The notes beneath the pieces are model-generated. The model worked only from the letters and a program-made list of their open reading frames with translations. It had not been told where the DNA came from and searched no databases. A stretch of 64,000 bases of DNA from Microvirga arvi (GTDB taxonomy: Bacteria > Pseudomonadota > Alphaproteobacteria > Rhizobiales > Beijerinckiaceae): positions 60,222 to 124,221 of the forward strand of contig NZ_JAFEMD010000015.1 of assembly GCF_016892765.1 (NCBI RefSeq), given 5' to 3'. The position numbers and the translations under genes are program-made. Positions 24,363 through 34,185 of the stretch are shown piece after piece. Each line of letters starts with the position of its first letter. Within the stretch, counting starts at the first letter, position 1.

Positions 24363-25496
24363 ATGACGGACAAGCCCTATGCGGAAGCACACCCAGTGGT
24401 CGAGGCATCCCTGTTCAGGCCGTCCCTCCTGTGGCTCCTGATCCTCGCGCCCATAGCCGCCGTTCTCGATCAAGCAGGCACTCTTCCGGCCGGAGTGATC
24501 TTCTTCTGTGCTGCTCTGGCGATCGTGCCATTCGCGAAGCTTATCGTGCAGGGAACGGAGCAGGTCGCCGTGCACACCGGTTCCACGATCGGAGGCCTTC
24601 TCAACGCCACCTTCGGTAATCTCCCGGAATTGATCATTACGATGGCAGCCCTACGAGCAGGCCTGCTGGAGATGGTGCGCGCCTCGATTGTTGGCGCGCT
24701 GCTCGCCAATCTTCTGATGGCTCTCGGATTCTCATTTCTTCTCGGCGGCCTTCGGCATCACACCCAGGCCTACAACCCACAAGCGGTCAGAGCTTATTCG
24801 TCGACCATGGTGCTGGCCTGGATCAGCTTGGCGCTCCCGAGCGCATTCCACCGCGCCCTGGAATCGGAACCCCATCTCGGCGTGCACGTCACCCTGGACC
24901 TTGTCGTGGCTGTCGTCCTGCTGGTTCTTTACGGATTGTTCCTGCTCCATTCTTTGAAAACTCATCCGGAAATGTTCGCTGAACTCAATACTCCTGTGCT
25001 GGATGAGGAAGTCGGTGAGCATCCCAGTGTCGCGCGCGGCGTTGCGACGCTGCTCATTGCGTCGATAGGCGCGGCATGGATGAGTGAGATCCTCGTCGGC
25101 GCTGCCGAACAGGCCGGACATTCGTTGGGCATGTCGCAGATGTTCATGGGGGTGATTGTGCTTGCACTCGTAGGCGGTGCGGCCGAATCAGGTTCGGCCA
25201 TTGCCATGGGCCGAGCGAATCGGGTCGATCTCAGCATCGGCATCGCGTTGGGAAGCTGCGTGCAGATTGCGCTCTTCGTTGCCCCAGTGCTCGTATTGGT
25301 TGCTCCGGCTATGGGTCAGCCGCAGTTCCAACTAGTCTTCTCCCAGGCGGAGATGTGGATGCTGTTCGGGGCGATTCTCCTCGGCGCGACTGTTACCACG
25401 ACGGGACAGTCCAACTGGTTCAAGGGTGCTCAACTGCTGGCGCTCTACCTTATCATTGCGGCCATACTTTACCTGATCCCCGTTACCGCTCCTTAG
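24363..25496 (+). CDS. Calcium/proton (cation/proton) antiporter, CaCA/CAX family
   Basis: A 377-residue inner-membrane protein with about eleven helices. Both alpha-repeat signatures are present: GGLLNATFGNLPELIITMAALRAG in the first half and ALVGGAAESGSAIAMGRANRVDLSIGIALGSCVQI in the second. Such proteins expel Ca2+, or Na+/K+ in ChaA relatives, in exchange for protons. The start at 24363 follows AAGGGG; an in-frame ATG at 24312 lacks a site. The K+-channel-like gene follows after ten bases. Confidence 0.9.
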   Translation: MTDKPYAEAHPVVEASLFRPSLLWLLILAPIAAVLDQAGTLPAGVIFFCAALAIVPFAKLIVQGTEQVAVHTGSTIGGLLNATFGNLPELIITMAALRAGLLEMVRASIVGALLANLLMALGFSFLLGGLRHHTQAYNPQAVRAYSSTMVLAWISLALPSAFHRALESEPHLGVHVTLDLVVAVVLLVLYGLFLLHSLKTHPEMFAELNTPVLDEEVGEHPSVARGVATLLIASIGAAWMSEILVGAAEQAGHSLGMSQMFMGVIVLALVGGAAESGSAIAMGRANRVDLSIGIALGSCVQIALFVAPVLVLVAPAMGQPQFQLVFSQAEMWMLFGAILLGATVTTTGQSNWFKGAQLLALYLIIAAILYLIPVTAP

Positions 25497-25506
25497 CGAG
25501 AGGACC

Positions 25507-25941
25507 ATGCTTCGACAGCTTCTCCTTGGCGGCGCGTTCAGCCTGGGTAACATTGCCATCCATGCAGTCGTGATGGCGACGGTGGTGGGCACCGCACGGC
25601 GAGCTCTGAAATGGAAACACCGGCGGCCCCAGGCTTGGCTTGCAGCCGCCATGGTCGCAACTGTAGGAATCCTGCTGATTGCGCATGTCGCCGAGGTGAT
25701 TACATGGGCGCTCGCCTATGCAATCCTCGATGTTGTTCCTCCCGGCTCTGATGTGCTGTACTTCGCCTTTGTCAACTACACGACACTCGGCTACGGCGAT
25801 GTCGTGCCCGTTGTTCAGTGGCGGCTGCTCGGTCCGATGACAGCCATGAACGGCGTGCTACTGTTCGGCTGGTCGACAGCCGTCATCTTCGAGGTGTTGA
25901 GGCAGGCTATACGCAGTCGCGACGAAGAAGCTCAATCATAA
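25507..25941 (+). CDS. Two-helix potassium-channel-like protein
   Basis: A 144-residue membrane protein. The selectivity filter TLGYGD lies in VNYTTLGYGDVVPV between two hydrophobic segments, as in two-TM K+ channels; an additional N-terminal helix is present (NIAIHAVVMATVVGTA). No regulatory RCK domain follows. The ATG is ten bases after the antiporter gene with AGAGGA ahead, so the two probably form an operon for cation homeostasis. Its end overlaps the convergent regulator by ten bases. Confidence 0.85.
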   Translation: MLRQLLLGGAFSLGNIAIHAVVMATVVGTARRALKWKHRRPQAWLAAAMVATVGILLIAHVAEVITWALAYAILDVVPPGSDVLYFAFVNYTTLGYGDVVPVVQWRLLGPMTAMNGVLLFGWSTAVIFEVLRQAIRSRDEEAQS

Positions 25942-26972
25942 GCTCGTTGGGTGCGCATCTGGGTTGGCGTGAACCCGGTCCACCGTTTGAAGGCCGTTGT
26001 GAACGCAGGCACTTCCTGAAAGCCTAGACGCCAGGCGATCTGCGAGATCGAGAAGCTCGGATCCTTGAGATAGTGCCGTGCCAGATCCGTTCGCATCCGG
26101 TCAAGGATCTCGCTGAAGGTCAAGTTCTCTTCTGCCAGTCGCCGCGCCAGGGTTCGCCGGCTCATGCCGAGGGCCTGTGCGACGCCGTTTACCCGCACTT
26201 TTCCCTGTGGCAGGAGCGGGATGATCGCATTCTCCACATTGGCTTGGAGCGGGCTTGTGGGCGTGCCCCGTTGGGAGAGAATGTCCTCGCATTGGCGGAC
26301 AAGAACTTTGTTCAGGTAGGGCTCTGCATCCCTCAGCCGGCGTTGGGCGGCTCCACGCGCAAATGCGATCTCGTCTGTCCCGGCTGCAAAGACGATTGCA
26401 CAGCCGAGATACTTCTCGAGCTGTTCGGAAGCGGCGCATCTCGGATGGGCGAAGCAGATCCGGATTGGTCTGAGGTTGCTGCCGGTCAGGTGACGGCAGA
26501 TTCGAATGAGCGTTGTCATCCAGAATTCCATCTGATGCCGATCAGTATGGCGCGCGATGCCCGCATAGCTGAAGCCGACCTTCAATTCCTTCTCGCGTTC
26601 CCAACTCAGGACCAAGCTCTCGTTGGCGATGGAGTTGTATCGCTCCATCTGGGCCAGGGCCTCGCCAAGCGTGGCGGATGAGGCGAGCACGAAATAGAGC
26701 AGATCGACCAGTCGGAGTTCAAACTCTTCGGCGAGATGAAATCCGAGCAGGTCGTCGTGAAGGGCGTCGGCTACCAAGTTCAGGAAGAAGACTTGGGAAT
26801 TGGCAGCCATGTGGGCGTCGGTGTCCTCGATCTGGTTGACGGCGATCCCGGCCCGGTGCAGGAGGGGGGCGGGATCAATGCCAGCTGCGACGAGGCGGGC
26901 TACAGCGAGCCGAGCCATAACCCCGCCGGCGATCGGCGTCTTGGCGCGGCCTGTCCTTCCCAATGACCGCAT
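25932..26972 (-). CDS. AraC family regulator (OruR-like)
   Basis: A 346-residue regulator. The start at 26972 follows CAGGAGGAGGAG; a longer frame to 27167 lacks this. The N-terminal Arabinose_bd-type sensor (MARLAVARLVAAGIDPAPLLHRAGI, then LGFHLAEEFELRLVDLLYFVLASSATLGEAL) precedes a C-terminal double HTH (MSRRTLARRLAEENLTFSEI, QIAWRLGFQEVPAFTTAFKRWTGFTP). Its DNA-recognition residues differ from those of the two regulators at 0.4 and 5.1 kb. No regulon element lies in front of it. Confidence 0.9.
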   Translation of the reverse strand: MRSLGRTGRAKTPIAGGVMARLAVARLVAAGIDPAPLLHRAGIAVNQIEDTDAHMAANSQVFFLNLVADALHDDLLGFHLAEEFELRLVDLLYFVLASSATLGEALAQMERYNSIANESLVLSWEREKELKVGFSYAGIARHTDRHQMEFWMTTLIRICRHLTGSNLRPIRICFAHPRCAASEQLEKYLGCAIVFAAGTDEIAFARGAAQRRLRDAEPYLNKVLVRQCEDILSQRGTPTSPLQANVENAIIPLLPQGKVRVNGVAQALGMSRRTLARRLAEENLTFSEILDRMRTDLARHYLKDPSFSISQIAWRLGFQEVPAFTTAFKRWTGFTPTQMRTQRAYD

Positions 26973-27152
26973 GCTCCTCCTCCTGAAGGTTGTTGCCGGC
27001 CCAATCGAGTAAGCCTCTGTCCCACAATAGCAGGACGAGCGCGGCGCGTCGCTGCTATTACCCCTGACTGCTGACGAGTCGTCAGGCCTTCCGGTTGCAA
27101 TGGTCCCGGGCTGCCTGAACCGTCGGGTACCTAGAAAGCAGTGGAGAATGGG

Positions 27153-27503
27153 ATGGCTCAGCAGCATGCAATGCCCGCGGCCAGCGCCGCATGTCCTGAA
27201 TTGTGCCCTGACAGAGTCGAGCAGAGGATCATGCGTGCCTATGTGCAGCTCGCGGTGGCACCGGATGATGCGGAAGGTGCGAGAGCTGTCACGCTCTTCC
27301 GGCTCGGCAGCCTAGAGGTTCGTCTGACAGAAACAGCACAGAATTTGCTCGAGGGCCTGCCGCCGGTCTGGTTGGAGCTTCGCTCACCATTAAACGGTGC
27401 CATCGTTGACAGCCTCGGCTGTCATGACTTCGACGAGGACGAACTGGCAGCCGCCGTCGCGTTCGTCATTGAGGCTGCGCAACGCGTGCAAACCCTTCAC
27501 TGA
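27153..27503 (+). CDS. Hypothetical protein, 116 residues
   Basis: The start at 27153 (ATG) follows GTGGAG; a GTG at 27141 is an in-frame alternative. The product is acidic and soluble: VEQRIMRAYVQLAVAPDDAEGARAVTLFRLG in the middle, and CHDFDEDELAAAVAFVIEAAQRVQTLH at the end. No recognised domain. It lies about 100 nt ahead of the histidine kinase gene and may be transcribed with it. Confidence 0.5.
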   Translation: MAQQHAMPAASAACPELCPDRVEQRIMRAYVQLAVAPDDAEGARAVTLFRLGSLEVRLTETAQNLLEGLPPVWLELRSPLNGAIVDSLGCHDFDEDELAAAVAFVIEAAQRVQTLH

Positions 27504-27608
27504 CGAGTTGACCATGATGAGTTGCGGCTTCGTCGGCGGTCTGCCGTTCGCCGGGATCCGAGATCGGACCTTGCACGGAGCGGCTCCGCAGGACCAGCAG
27601 AGATTCGA

Positions 27609-30031
27609 ATGGTCACGCTGAAGGATCGTGCACCCGAGCGGGCGCTCATTCTCGCGCCGCAGGACCGGGATGCCCTGATCGCTGCGGGGATCCTGCGCGA
27701 AGCCGGCTTTGCCGCGGAGCCCTGCCCGTCGCTTTTGGATCTCATCGCCCAGCTCGATGCCGGGGCCGCCTTTGTCGTCGTCACAGAGGAAGCGCTCGCC
27801 ACGGCGGACCTGAGTGCGCTGGCCATTTGGCTCGATGGTCAGGAGGAGTGGTCCGACCTGCCCTTTGTGCTGCTGACCTTCAGGGGTGGCGGGCTGGAAC
27901 GCAACCCCGCTGCCGCGCGCTATCTTGAGGCGCTCGGCGACGTCACGTTCCTAGAGCGGCCGTTCCACCCGACGACCCTTGTCAGCCTTGCCCGCTCTGC
28001 GCTGCGTGCACGGCGCCGGCAATACGAGGCGCGGGCCAGACTCGAAGCACTACGAGAGAGCGAGGCGCGCTATCACACCCTGTTCGACAATGTCGACGAA
28101 GGTTTTTGTATCATCGAGTTCCTCGATGGACCTCATGGCCCGTTAAGTGACTACGTTCGCGTCGAAGCGAACCCCGCCTGCGCCACTCATACCGGCATTC
28201 CGAACGTCATCGGAAGGAAGGTACGCGAGATGGTGCCTGACGAGGCGGATGGCTGGATTGAATCCTTCCGGAGCGTCCTGAAGACGGGCGAGGCAGTTCG
28301 CTTCGAGCGGGAGCTCGCCGCCACCCAGCGCTATCTTGAATTGGCTGCGTTCAGGGTCGATCCCGCGAGCCGTCGTCAGGTTGCTGTGTTTTTCCGAGAC
28401 ATCACAGAGCGGAAACATGCCGAACAGGCCCTGCGCGAACTCAATGAGACTCTGGAGCGTCGCGTGGCCGAGGCGCTGGCCGAGCAGAAGCATTTCGCCG
28501 ACATCGTGGAGGGCACCGACGCCTTCGTGCAGGTGGTCGATCACAATTTCCGCTGGCTTGCCATCAACCAAGCGGCTGCGAGCGAGTTCGAGCGCATCTT
28601 CGGTGTTCGCCCTAGAATAGGGCAATCCATGCTCGACCTGCTTGCCGACCAACCCGAGCATCAGCGCGATGTTCGGGCAGTCTGGAAACGGGCGCTTTCG
28701 GGCGAAGAGTTCACTGGAGTAGCGGCTTTCGGGGATCCCGGACGCGATCGCCGCTTCTATGAGATGAAGTACAACACCCTGCGCGACAAGGCCGGGCGGC
28801 ACATTGGCGCCTATCAGTTCGTGTACGATGTGACCGAGCGGATCGCCGCACAGGAACGACTCTCGCAGGCCGAGGAAGCGCTCCGCCAGGCGCAGAAGAT
28901 GGAGGCGGTGGGGCAGCTCACGGGCGGGGTCGCGCACGACTTCAACAACCTGCTCACCATCATCAGATCCTCCACGGATCTCCTGAGGCGACCTCATCTC
29001 GCCGAGGATCGCCGCCGCCGCTATATGGACGCGATCTCAGAGACGGTCGACCGTGCCTCTAAGCTCACTGGCCAGTTGCTCGCGTTCGCGCGCCGCCAGG
29101 CGCTCAAGCCGGAGGTGTTCGACGCGAGCGTGCGCGTTGAATCCATCGCCGACATGCTTCGAACGGTCGTAGGCTCGCGCGTAAAGATCGTCACCGAGGC
29201 TGGCCGAGAGCGCTGCGTCGTCGAGGCGGACATGAGCCAGTTCGAGACGGCACTCGTCAACATGGTGGTTAACGCGCGCGACGCTATGAACGGTGAGGGT
29301 CGGCTTACAATCCGGGTCATGTCCGGGAAAGCGATGCCTGCGACCCGTGGGCATGCCGCAAGTTCAGGCCCTTGCGTCGCCGTGTCGATCTCCGATACGG
29401 GCTCAGGCATCCCGCCGGAGAGGCTGCCGCACATCTTCGAACCGTTCTACACGACGAAGGAGGTGGGCAGGGGCACGGGCCTGGGCCTCTCGCAGGTCTA
29501 CGGCTTTGCCAAGCAGTCCGGCGGCGACGTGGCAGTCGAGAGTGAGGTTGGGCAGGGCACCACTTTCACCCTTTATCTGCCACGCATCGACGAGGAGATG
29601 ACGGTTGATGCGTCGCCGGACGCAAAAGGCAGTCCGGACATCGTGGACGGCCGGGGCCGGCGCGTGCTCGTTGTCGAGGACAACATGGAGGTGGGGGCCT
29701 TCTCGACCCAGCTCCTCCAAGATCTCGGCTACGAGACCATCTGGCGACCAACGCCGCGGAAGCACTTGGGCTCCTCTCCGGAGCGAATGGCTTCGACGCG
29801 GTGTTCTCCGACGTTGTCATGCCGGGTATGAGTGGGGTCGAACTCGGGCAGGAGATCCGGCGCCTCTATCCTGGGCTGCCGGTCGTCCTCACCTCCGGAT
29901 ACAGCCACGTGCTGGCCGAGGAAGGCCGCCACGGCTTCGAACTCCTGCACAAGCCGTATGCTGCCGAGGACTTGTCGCGCGTACTGTGCCGCGTGATCCG
30001 GGAGCGCGACCGGAATCCGATGTCCAGTTAA
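27609..30031 (+). pseudogene. Hybrid PAS sensor histidine kinase, frameshifted in the receiver domain
   Basis: The frame encodes an N-terminal receiver-like domain (about 1-140), two PAS domains, a HisKA box (AVGQLTGGVAHDFNNLLTII), an ATPase domain (NMVVNARDAM, ISDTGSGIPPE, TGLGLSQVYGFAKQSGG) and a C-terminal receiver beginning VLVVEDNMEVGAFS. Near 29743 the frame breaks: after GYETIW it reads nonsense to a stop at 29831. The -1 frame continues as TNAAEALGLLSGANGFDAVFSDVVMPGMSG, with the phospho-acceptor Asp, to 30031. Loss of one G from a TGGGCG run would explain it. It is either a true truncation leaving the kinase core intact or a sequencing error. Start at 27609 preferred over an upstream TTG. 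Confidence 0.85.
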
Positions 30032-30087
30032 TCCTGGTTCCGGCCGCATCCGCCTGTTTGCAGATCCTTCATTTTCATATGGGCTTG

Positions 30088-30294
30088 CTAATCCTGTAGA
30101 GACGACGCCTCGATAGAGGCCTTCTCCGTGTCGCGTTCGGATTGATTACGGATCAAAGCCTTTCGGGTCTCGGCGAGGCTGTCCCAGGTCTTGGCCATTT
30201 CCAAGAGCTGATTGCGCTGTTCCCCTTCGGGCAAGTGTCGGGCAAGCGTCCGACATTCCTCGGCATGTTGGCGATACTCTGCGGCTGTTTTCAT
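30088..30294 (-). CDS. Small conserved hypothetical protein
   Basis: A 68-residue, charged helical protein starting MKTAAEYRQHAEECRTLARHL, then EQRNQLLEMAKTWDSLA. Proteins of this pattern are widespread in Hyphomicrobiales and of unknown function. Convergent with the kinase gene. Confidence 0.7.
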   Translation of the reverse strand: MKTAAEYRQHAEECRTLARHLPEGEQRNQLLEMAKTWDSLAETRKALIRNQSERDTEKASIEASSLQD

Positions 30295-30418
30295 GGACCT
30301 ACGCAGCGTCTTTTGGCTCTAGTCAATTTTGAGAGCGTGTTAATGGTGGAGGCAGTGAAACATTTTGTCGTCGTGCGCCAGCTCACTCTTTGATGATGCC
30401 ACGCCTGTCGGACGGACT

Positions 30419-30685
30419 TTACATGCTGCGCGGTGGCCTCAGCCCTGCATGATCAATGTGGATTGATACAGTCACGGTGAGGACAGGCTGTCGCTGCTCA
30501 TCTTTCACCTCAACCCGAATGTCCTCAGAGGTTGTACCCTGTAGCTGGAACAACCGATCCCGCGTCAGTTCACCCGCGCTGCGTCTGGCTTGGATCTCGA
30601 CCGCGCGCAGGCTGTCGATCTCTGAACCAACTTCATCGTGGTTGGTAAAAGAACCCAGGACAAGATCGAAATAGAAGCGCGGCAT
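30419..30685 (-). CDS. DUF6894 family protein
   Basis: An 88-residue protein starting MPRFYFDLVLGSFTNHDEVGSEIDSLRAVEIQARRSAGEL, the DUF6894 pattern also seen at 18457-18693. The start at 30685 is chosen by this family N-terminus; a frame extending to 30793 has no family support. Function unknown. Confidence 0.72.
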   Translation of the reverse strand: MPRFYFDLVLGSFTNHDEVGSEIDSLRAVEIQARRSAGELTRDRLFQLQGTTSEDIRVEVKDEQRQPVLTVTVSIHIDHAGLRPPRSM

Positions 30686-30966
30686 CGGCGATATGGCCCG
30701 GCAAGAGATAATAAACTGGTAATAGAAACGGCATCCTGCCCACCCGCTGGCGCTCTTGATGGGGGCGCCTTGCAGGTAAGCGAGGTTCGGCACGAGTGTT
30801 GCCCCTACGGACCGACCGGACGGGTTTTAGCGGAAAAAGCATTCACCCGCCTTGCTGTAATGGGCCAATAGCTTGTCTGATCGGGCCAGACTCACTTCGC
30901 CAGTGCCCATTCCATAGAGGCCTTCTGCGAGGATCCATCCATCAATTCAGAAATTCCTGGCGCACG

Positions 30967-31545
30967 TCAGTGCAACACTACGACCTTGGTGCCGATCCGA
31001 GTTCGGTTGTAGAGGTCGACGACGTCGGCATTGGTCATCCGAATACACCCGGATGAGACAGCATAACCGATGGTCTGCGGCTCATTGGAGCCGTGAATCC
31101 GGTACATCGAGGAGCCAAGGTAAAGTGCCCGGGCACCCAGTGGATTGCCCAGTCCGCCTTCCATGTGGCGCGGAAGGTCAGGGCGCCGCCGCCGCATGGC
31201 GGCCGGAGGGCTCCAGGATGGCCATTCTCGTTTCATGCTGACTGTCTTGGTCCCCGTCCAGGTGAAGCCCGGGCGCCCGACACCGATGCCATACTGGATG
31301 GCCTGTCCGTTGCCGAGTATGAAATAGAGCCGGCGCTGACTGGTCGAGATGATGATCGTGCCCGGCCGATGGGTGCCGGGCCAGGAGACAAGCCGCTTGG
31401 CGGTCGGAGAGGTCGGCCCACCAAACAGGCGCTCGAAGAAGTTGGCCGTCTCACCACCGAGAGAAGCAACAGTCTGCGCCCGCGCAGAGCCAATGAACGC
31501 CGCACTGCACGTAAACAGCACTACAGCGAACCCAAAGCGGATCAT
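30967..31545 (-). CDS. L,D-transpeptidase (YkuD domain)
   Basis: A 192-residue exported enzyme with a signal peptide (SAAFIGSARAQ) and a YkuD catalytic domain ending in YRIHGSNEPQTIGYAVSSGCIRM, which contains the catalytic His and Cys. These enzymes make 3-3 crosslinks in peptidoglycan or attach proteins to it. The front of the domain shows IIISTSQRRLYFILGNGQAIQYGIGVGRPG. Single gene; no co-transcribed partner is visible. A degenerate version of the regulon core (CTTGTCTG at about 30871) lies beyond its 3' end in the opposite orientation and was not counted. Confidence 0.9.
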   Translation of the reverse strand: MIRFGFAVVLFTCSAAFIGSARAQTVASLGGETANFFERLFGGPTSPTAKRLVSWPGTHRPGTIIISTSQRRLYFILGNGQAIQYGIGVGRPGFTWTGTKTVSMKREWPSWSPPAAMRRRRPDLPRHMEGGLGNPLGARALYLGSSMYRIHGSNEPQTIGYAVSSGCIRMTNADVVDLYNRTRIGTKVVVLH

Positions 31546-31732
31546 GCGAATCTCCCTCGCAGGATGTGTAGTTCCCAGCCCCCGATTCCTCGAAGATCCG
31601 GAGCGCCCCGGAAGGATGCAGATTTCCTACGGGCCATTGTAACGATCTCTTCCGTTTCATGATCGGCTTAGATGTTATGAATCCTGAAAGAGCTGAATGT
31701 CCTAGGACGCCCCGAAAGGCGAAGTGGCGACC

Positions 31733-32551
31733 CTAATAGCTGAGCGTCGTCGCGTAAAAGTTCGCGAGCTTGTCGATTTCGCGGTCAGTCAGTTTTGCGG
31801 CCACGCTGCGCATGCGGGTGTAAATGTCGTTTCGACGTCCATCGCTCCGGAAGGCATGAAGTTGCCGGGCCAGGTACTCGCGGTTCTGGTGCGAGAGGGT
31901 TGGAGTTTCCATCGGGCCGCCTGCGTTGAAGCCATGACAGGAGTTGCAGGCTGGAAGTCCGCGGGCCGGATCACCGCGCTCGACGAGACGGACGATGTCC
32001 TCGTCAACGACCTCGGCCGTCGTCGGGTCGAGATCGCGCCTCGGGCTTGCGGCGAAATGCGCGGCAACATCGATGATCTGCCGGCCATCGAGGCCTTGGG
32101 CGATGCCGTTCATGACTTCGTGCACGCGGCTGCCGCTCTTATAGTCATGCAGTTGCTTGTAGATCGCGACGCCCGATTGCCCGGCGAGATTGGGGTTCTG
32201 GGGGTCGGCCGCAATCCCACGCTCGCCGTGGCAGGCCACGCACGCCTGGGCGACCTCGGCGCCTGCCGGCGTCGATTGCCCGAGGCTGCGGATGAGATCG
32301 GTGCTCCAGGCTACCTGAGTCGTCGGTTGCGCCTTGGCCTCGCTCGTCGGCTGCCTCACAGCGGGAGACCCCGGCAGGATGCCGACTGCCCGACAAATGG
32401 CGGTAAAGGCGTCCAGACCCGCGGCCCGTCCCTGAACGATCGGCAGGATCAGGAAGCCGAACACCACCGAGAAGGCCAGAATCGACACGATGATGATGCT
32501 GGCCCAGATCCGCCAGGGCCTATCGATCTCGCGCAGTTCGGCAGGCTTCAT
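31733..32551 (-). CDS. Membrane-anchored diheme cytochrome c
   Basis: A 272-residue protein with one N-terminal membrane helix (WRIWASIIIVSILAFSVVFGFLI) and two class I cytochrome c domains, each with a CxxCH haem site: CVACHGERG near residue 100 and CNSCHGFNAGG near 195. Second-ligand methionines are plausible (EVMNGIAQ, TRMRSVAAKL). It starts two bases after the oxidase subunit I stop, so it is the last gene of the terminal oxidase operon and probably passes electrons to the CuA site of subunit II. The start MKPAELREID at 32551 suits the coupling. Confidence 0.88.
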   Translation of the reverse strand: MKPAELREIDRPWRIWASIIIVSILAFSVVFGFLILPIVQGRAAGLDAFTAICRAVGILPGSPAVRQPTSEAKAQPTTQVAWSTDLIRSLGQSTPAGAEVAQACVACHGERGIAADPQNPNLAGQSGVAIYKQLHDYKSGSRVHEVMNGIAQGLDGRQIIDVAAHFAASPRRDLDPTTAEVVDEDIVRLVERGDPARGLPACNSCHGFNAGGPMETPTLSHQNREYLARQLHAFRSDGRRNDIYTRMRSVAAKLTDREIDKLANFYATTLSY

Positions 32552-32553
32552 GG

Positions 32554-34185
32554 TCAGCCTCCTCCGGTTACCCGGTGCACAATAGCCTCGGGTGCGTCGA
32601 TGATGAAGAACTGGGCGATCGGGTAGCCATAGGCTGCGATCATCAGCACGAGCACCAGCACGTTCCACAGGGCGAAGCCGTTGAGGGCGGCCGGCACCCG
32701 GTTGGGAGGATGGACGGCCAGCGCGTAGATCGGCGGATGTTCCGGCGCCACAACGGCGCGGTCACGATGGAACTCGAGCAGGTTCCAGACGAACAGGAGC
32801 GCGCTTGCCAAGAGGATGATGCCGCCGGCGAACGACACGATCACCCAGGGTCCCCAGCCGGCGATGACCGGGTCGGCATAATTGAACGTCGCCACGCGCC
32901 GCCACTGCCCCTGCAGGCCGAGGTAGTGCCACGGCAGGGTCATCACCATCATGCCGATGAACCAGAGCCAGAGCTGAAGGCGCTGATGGCGAAGCGACGC
33001 CGGCTGACGACCGGTCAGCGTCGGCCAGATCGCATAGGCGATGGCGAAATACATGATCACGACCGTGCCGCCGAAGATCAGGTGGAAATGCGCCGTCACC
33101 CATGATGTGTTATGGACCATGGCGTTCATGCCAAAGGACATATTGATCAGTCCGCCGCCGCCGCCGAACCACAGCATGAAGAAGGCCATGCCCGTGGCCA
33201 GCACCATAGGGCGATCCCAGGGCAGGGCAGCAATCCATCCGAAATAGCCCTTGCCGCCCCGCAGGCGCCCTGCAATCTCCATCGAGGCCGAGATGGTGAA
33301 GACCGTGAGCAGGGTTGGGGCCGCGACCAGCGCCGTGAAGCTCATTTGTAGAAACTTGAACGCCGAGCTCTGCTGGGGATCCATGAACAGGTGATGCATG
33401 CCGACGGGCAGGCTGTAGATCAGGAACAGGATGAACGTGAGGCGACCCATCGTGTCGCTGTAGAGACGTCCACCTGCTGCCTGAGGGGCCATGGTATAGA
33501 AGGCGATGTAAGCCGGGATGAGCCAGAAGTAGACGATGGCGTGCAGCGTCCAGGAAAACAGAGTCCGTGAGAGCCCGACATCGATGGCCTCGTTCCAGCC
33601 GAAGGCAGCCGGGATCACCTGGAACAGCAGTTCCGCAGCGACGCCGACTGTCGTCCAAAGCCACATCACTGCATTCGCGACGGTGGCGAACATAGCCAGC
33701 GGCACTGGCGTCCCCGGATTGACGCGCTTGAAATCAAGCATGGCCACTATCATCAGCCCGCACCAAATCCAGGAGCCGACCACGACAAGGACGAGGCCGA
33801 TGTAGAAGAATGGGCTGGCTGTCAGAGGCGGGTAGAAAGTGAAGAGGACCGTGGCGTTCCCTGCGAAGATCGTGGCCGCAGCCATCAGGGTGCCGAGGAT
33901 CCCGAGCGCGAAGCCGAGCCAGGCAAGGCGCGGGTAAGGCAGAGGACGGCCCAGGGTCGTTTCAGCCACATAATACCCGAAGCCCATGACCATGAACGTC
34001 GTGAGCACATAGGCCATGGATACGCCGTGCGCGGTGACGGAGGTGAAGTAGGCCTGAGCCGTAAGGTAGGGAGCAGGAAGGGGACTTCTCGCCCACATCT
34101 GCCAGACGCCGAGCACCGCGGCGATCGCGAAAGCCGCAAAGGCCACCCACAGGTGGGCGAGTGTCAGGCGTCTAGCGTGCGTCAC
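32554..34185 (-). CDS. Cytochrome c oxidase subunit I, ba3-like (B-type haem-copper oxidase)
   Basis: A 543-residue membrane protein with about thirteen helices. Haem and copper ligands are visible: VTAHGVSMAY (low-spin haem), WTLHAIVYFWLIP (CuB His with the H-x3-Y cross-link), SLPVGMHHLFMDP (CuB His pair) and VTAHFHLIFGG (both haems). The sequence follows the B family (Thermus ba3-like) rather than aa3 oxidases, which usually means high oxygen affinity and lower proton stoichiometry. Overlaps the subunit II gene by 14 bases. Confidence 0.92.
   Translation of the reverse strand: MTHARRLTLAHLWVAFAAFAIAAVLGVWQMWARSPLPAPYLTAQAYFTSVTAHGVSMAYVLTTFMVMGFGYYVAETTLGRPLPYPRLAWLGFALGILGTLMAAATIFAGNATVLFTFYPPLTASPFFYIGLVLVVVGSWIWCGLMIVAMLDFKRVNPGTPVPLAMFATVANAVMWLWTTVGVAAELLFQVIPAAFGWNEAIDVGLSRTLFSWTLHAIVYFWLIPAYIAFYTMAPQAAGGRLYSDTMGRLTFILFLIYSLPVGMHHLFMDPQQSSAFKFLQMSFTALVAAPTLLTVFTISASMEIAGRLRGGKGYFGWIAALPWDRPMVLATGMAFFMLWFGGGGGLINMSFGMNAMVHNTSWVTAHFHLIFGGTVVIMYFAIAYAIWPTLTGRQPASLRHQRLQLWLWFIGMMVMTLPWHYLGLQGQWRRVATFNYADPVIAGWGPWVIVSFAGGIILLASALLFVWNLLEFHRDRAVVAPEHPPIYALAVHPPNRVPAALNGFALWNVLVLVLMIAAYGYPIAQFFIIDAPEAIVHRVTGGG

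Noticed and set aside
30864..30892. Fourteenth possible copy of the regulon element (GCCAATA, CTTGTCTG, GCCAGAC)
   Set aside because: Both outer half-sites are degenerate, no -10 at the fixed position, and no gene follows in that orientation.
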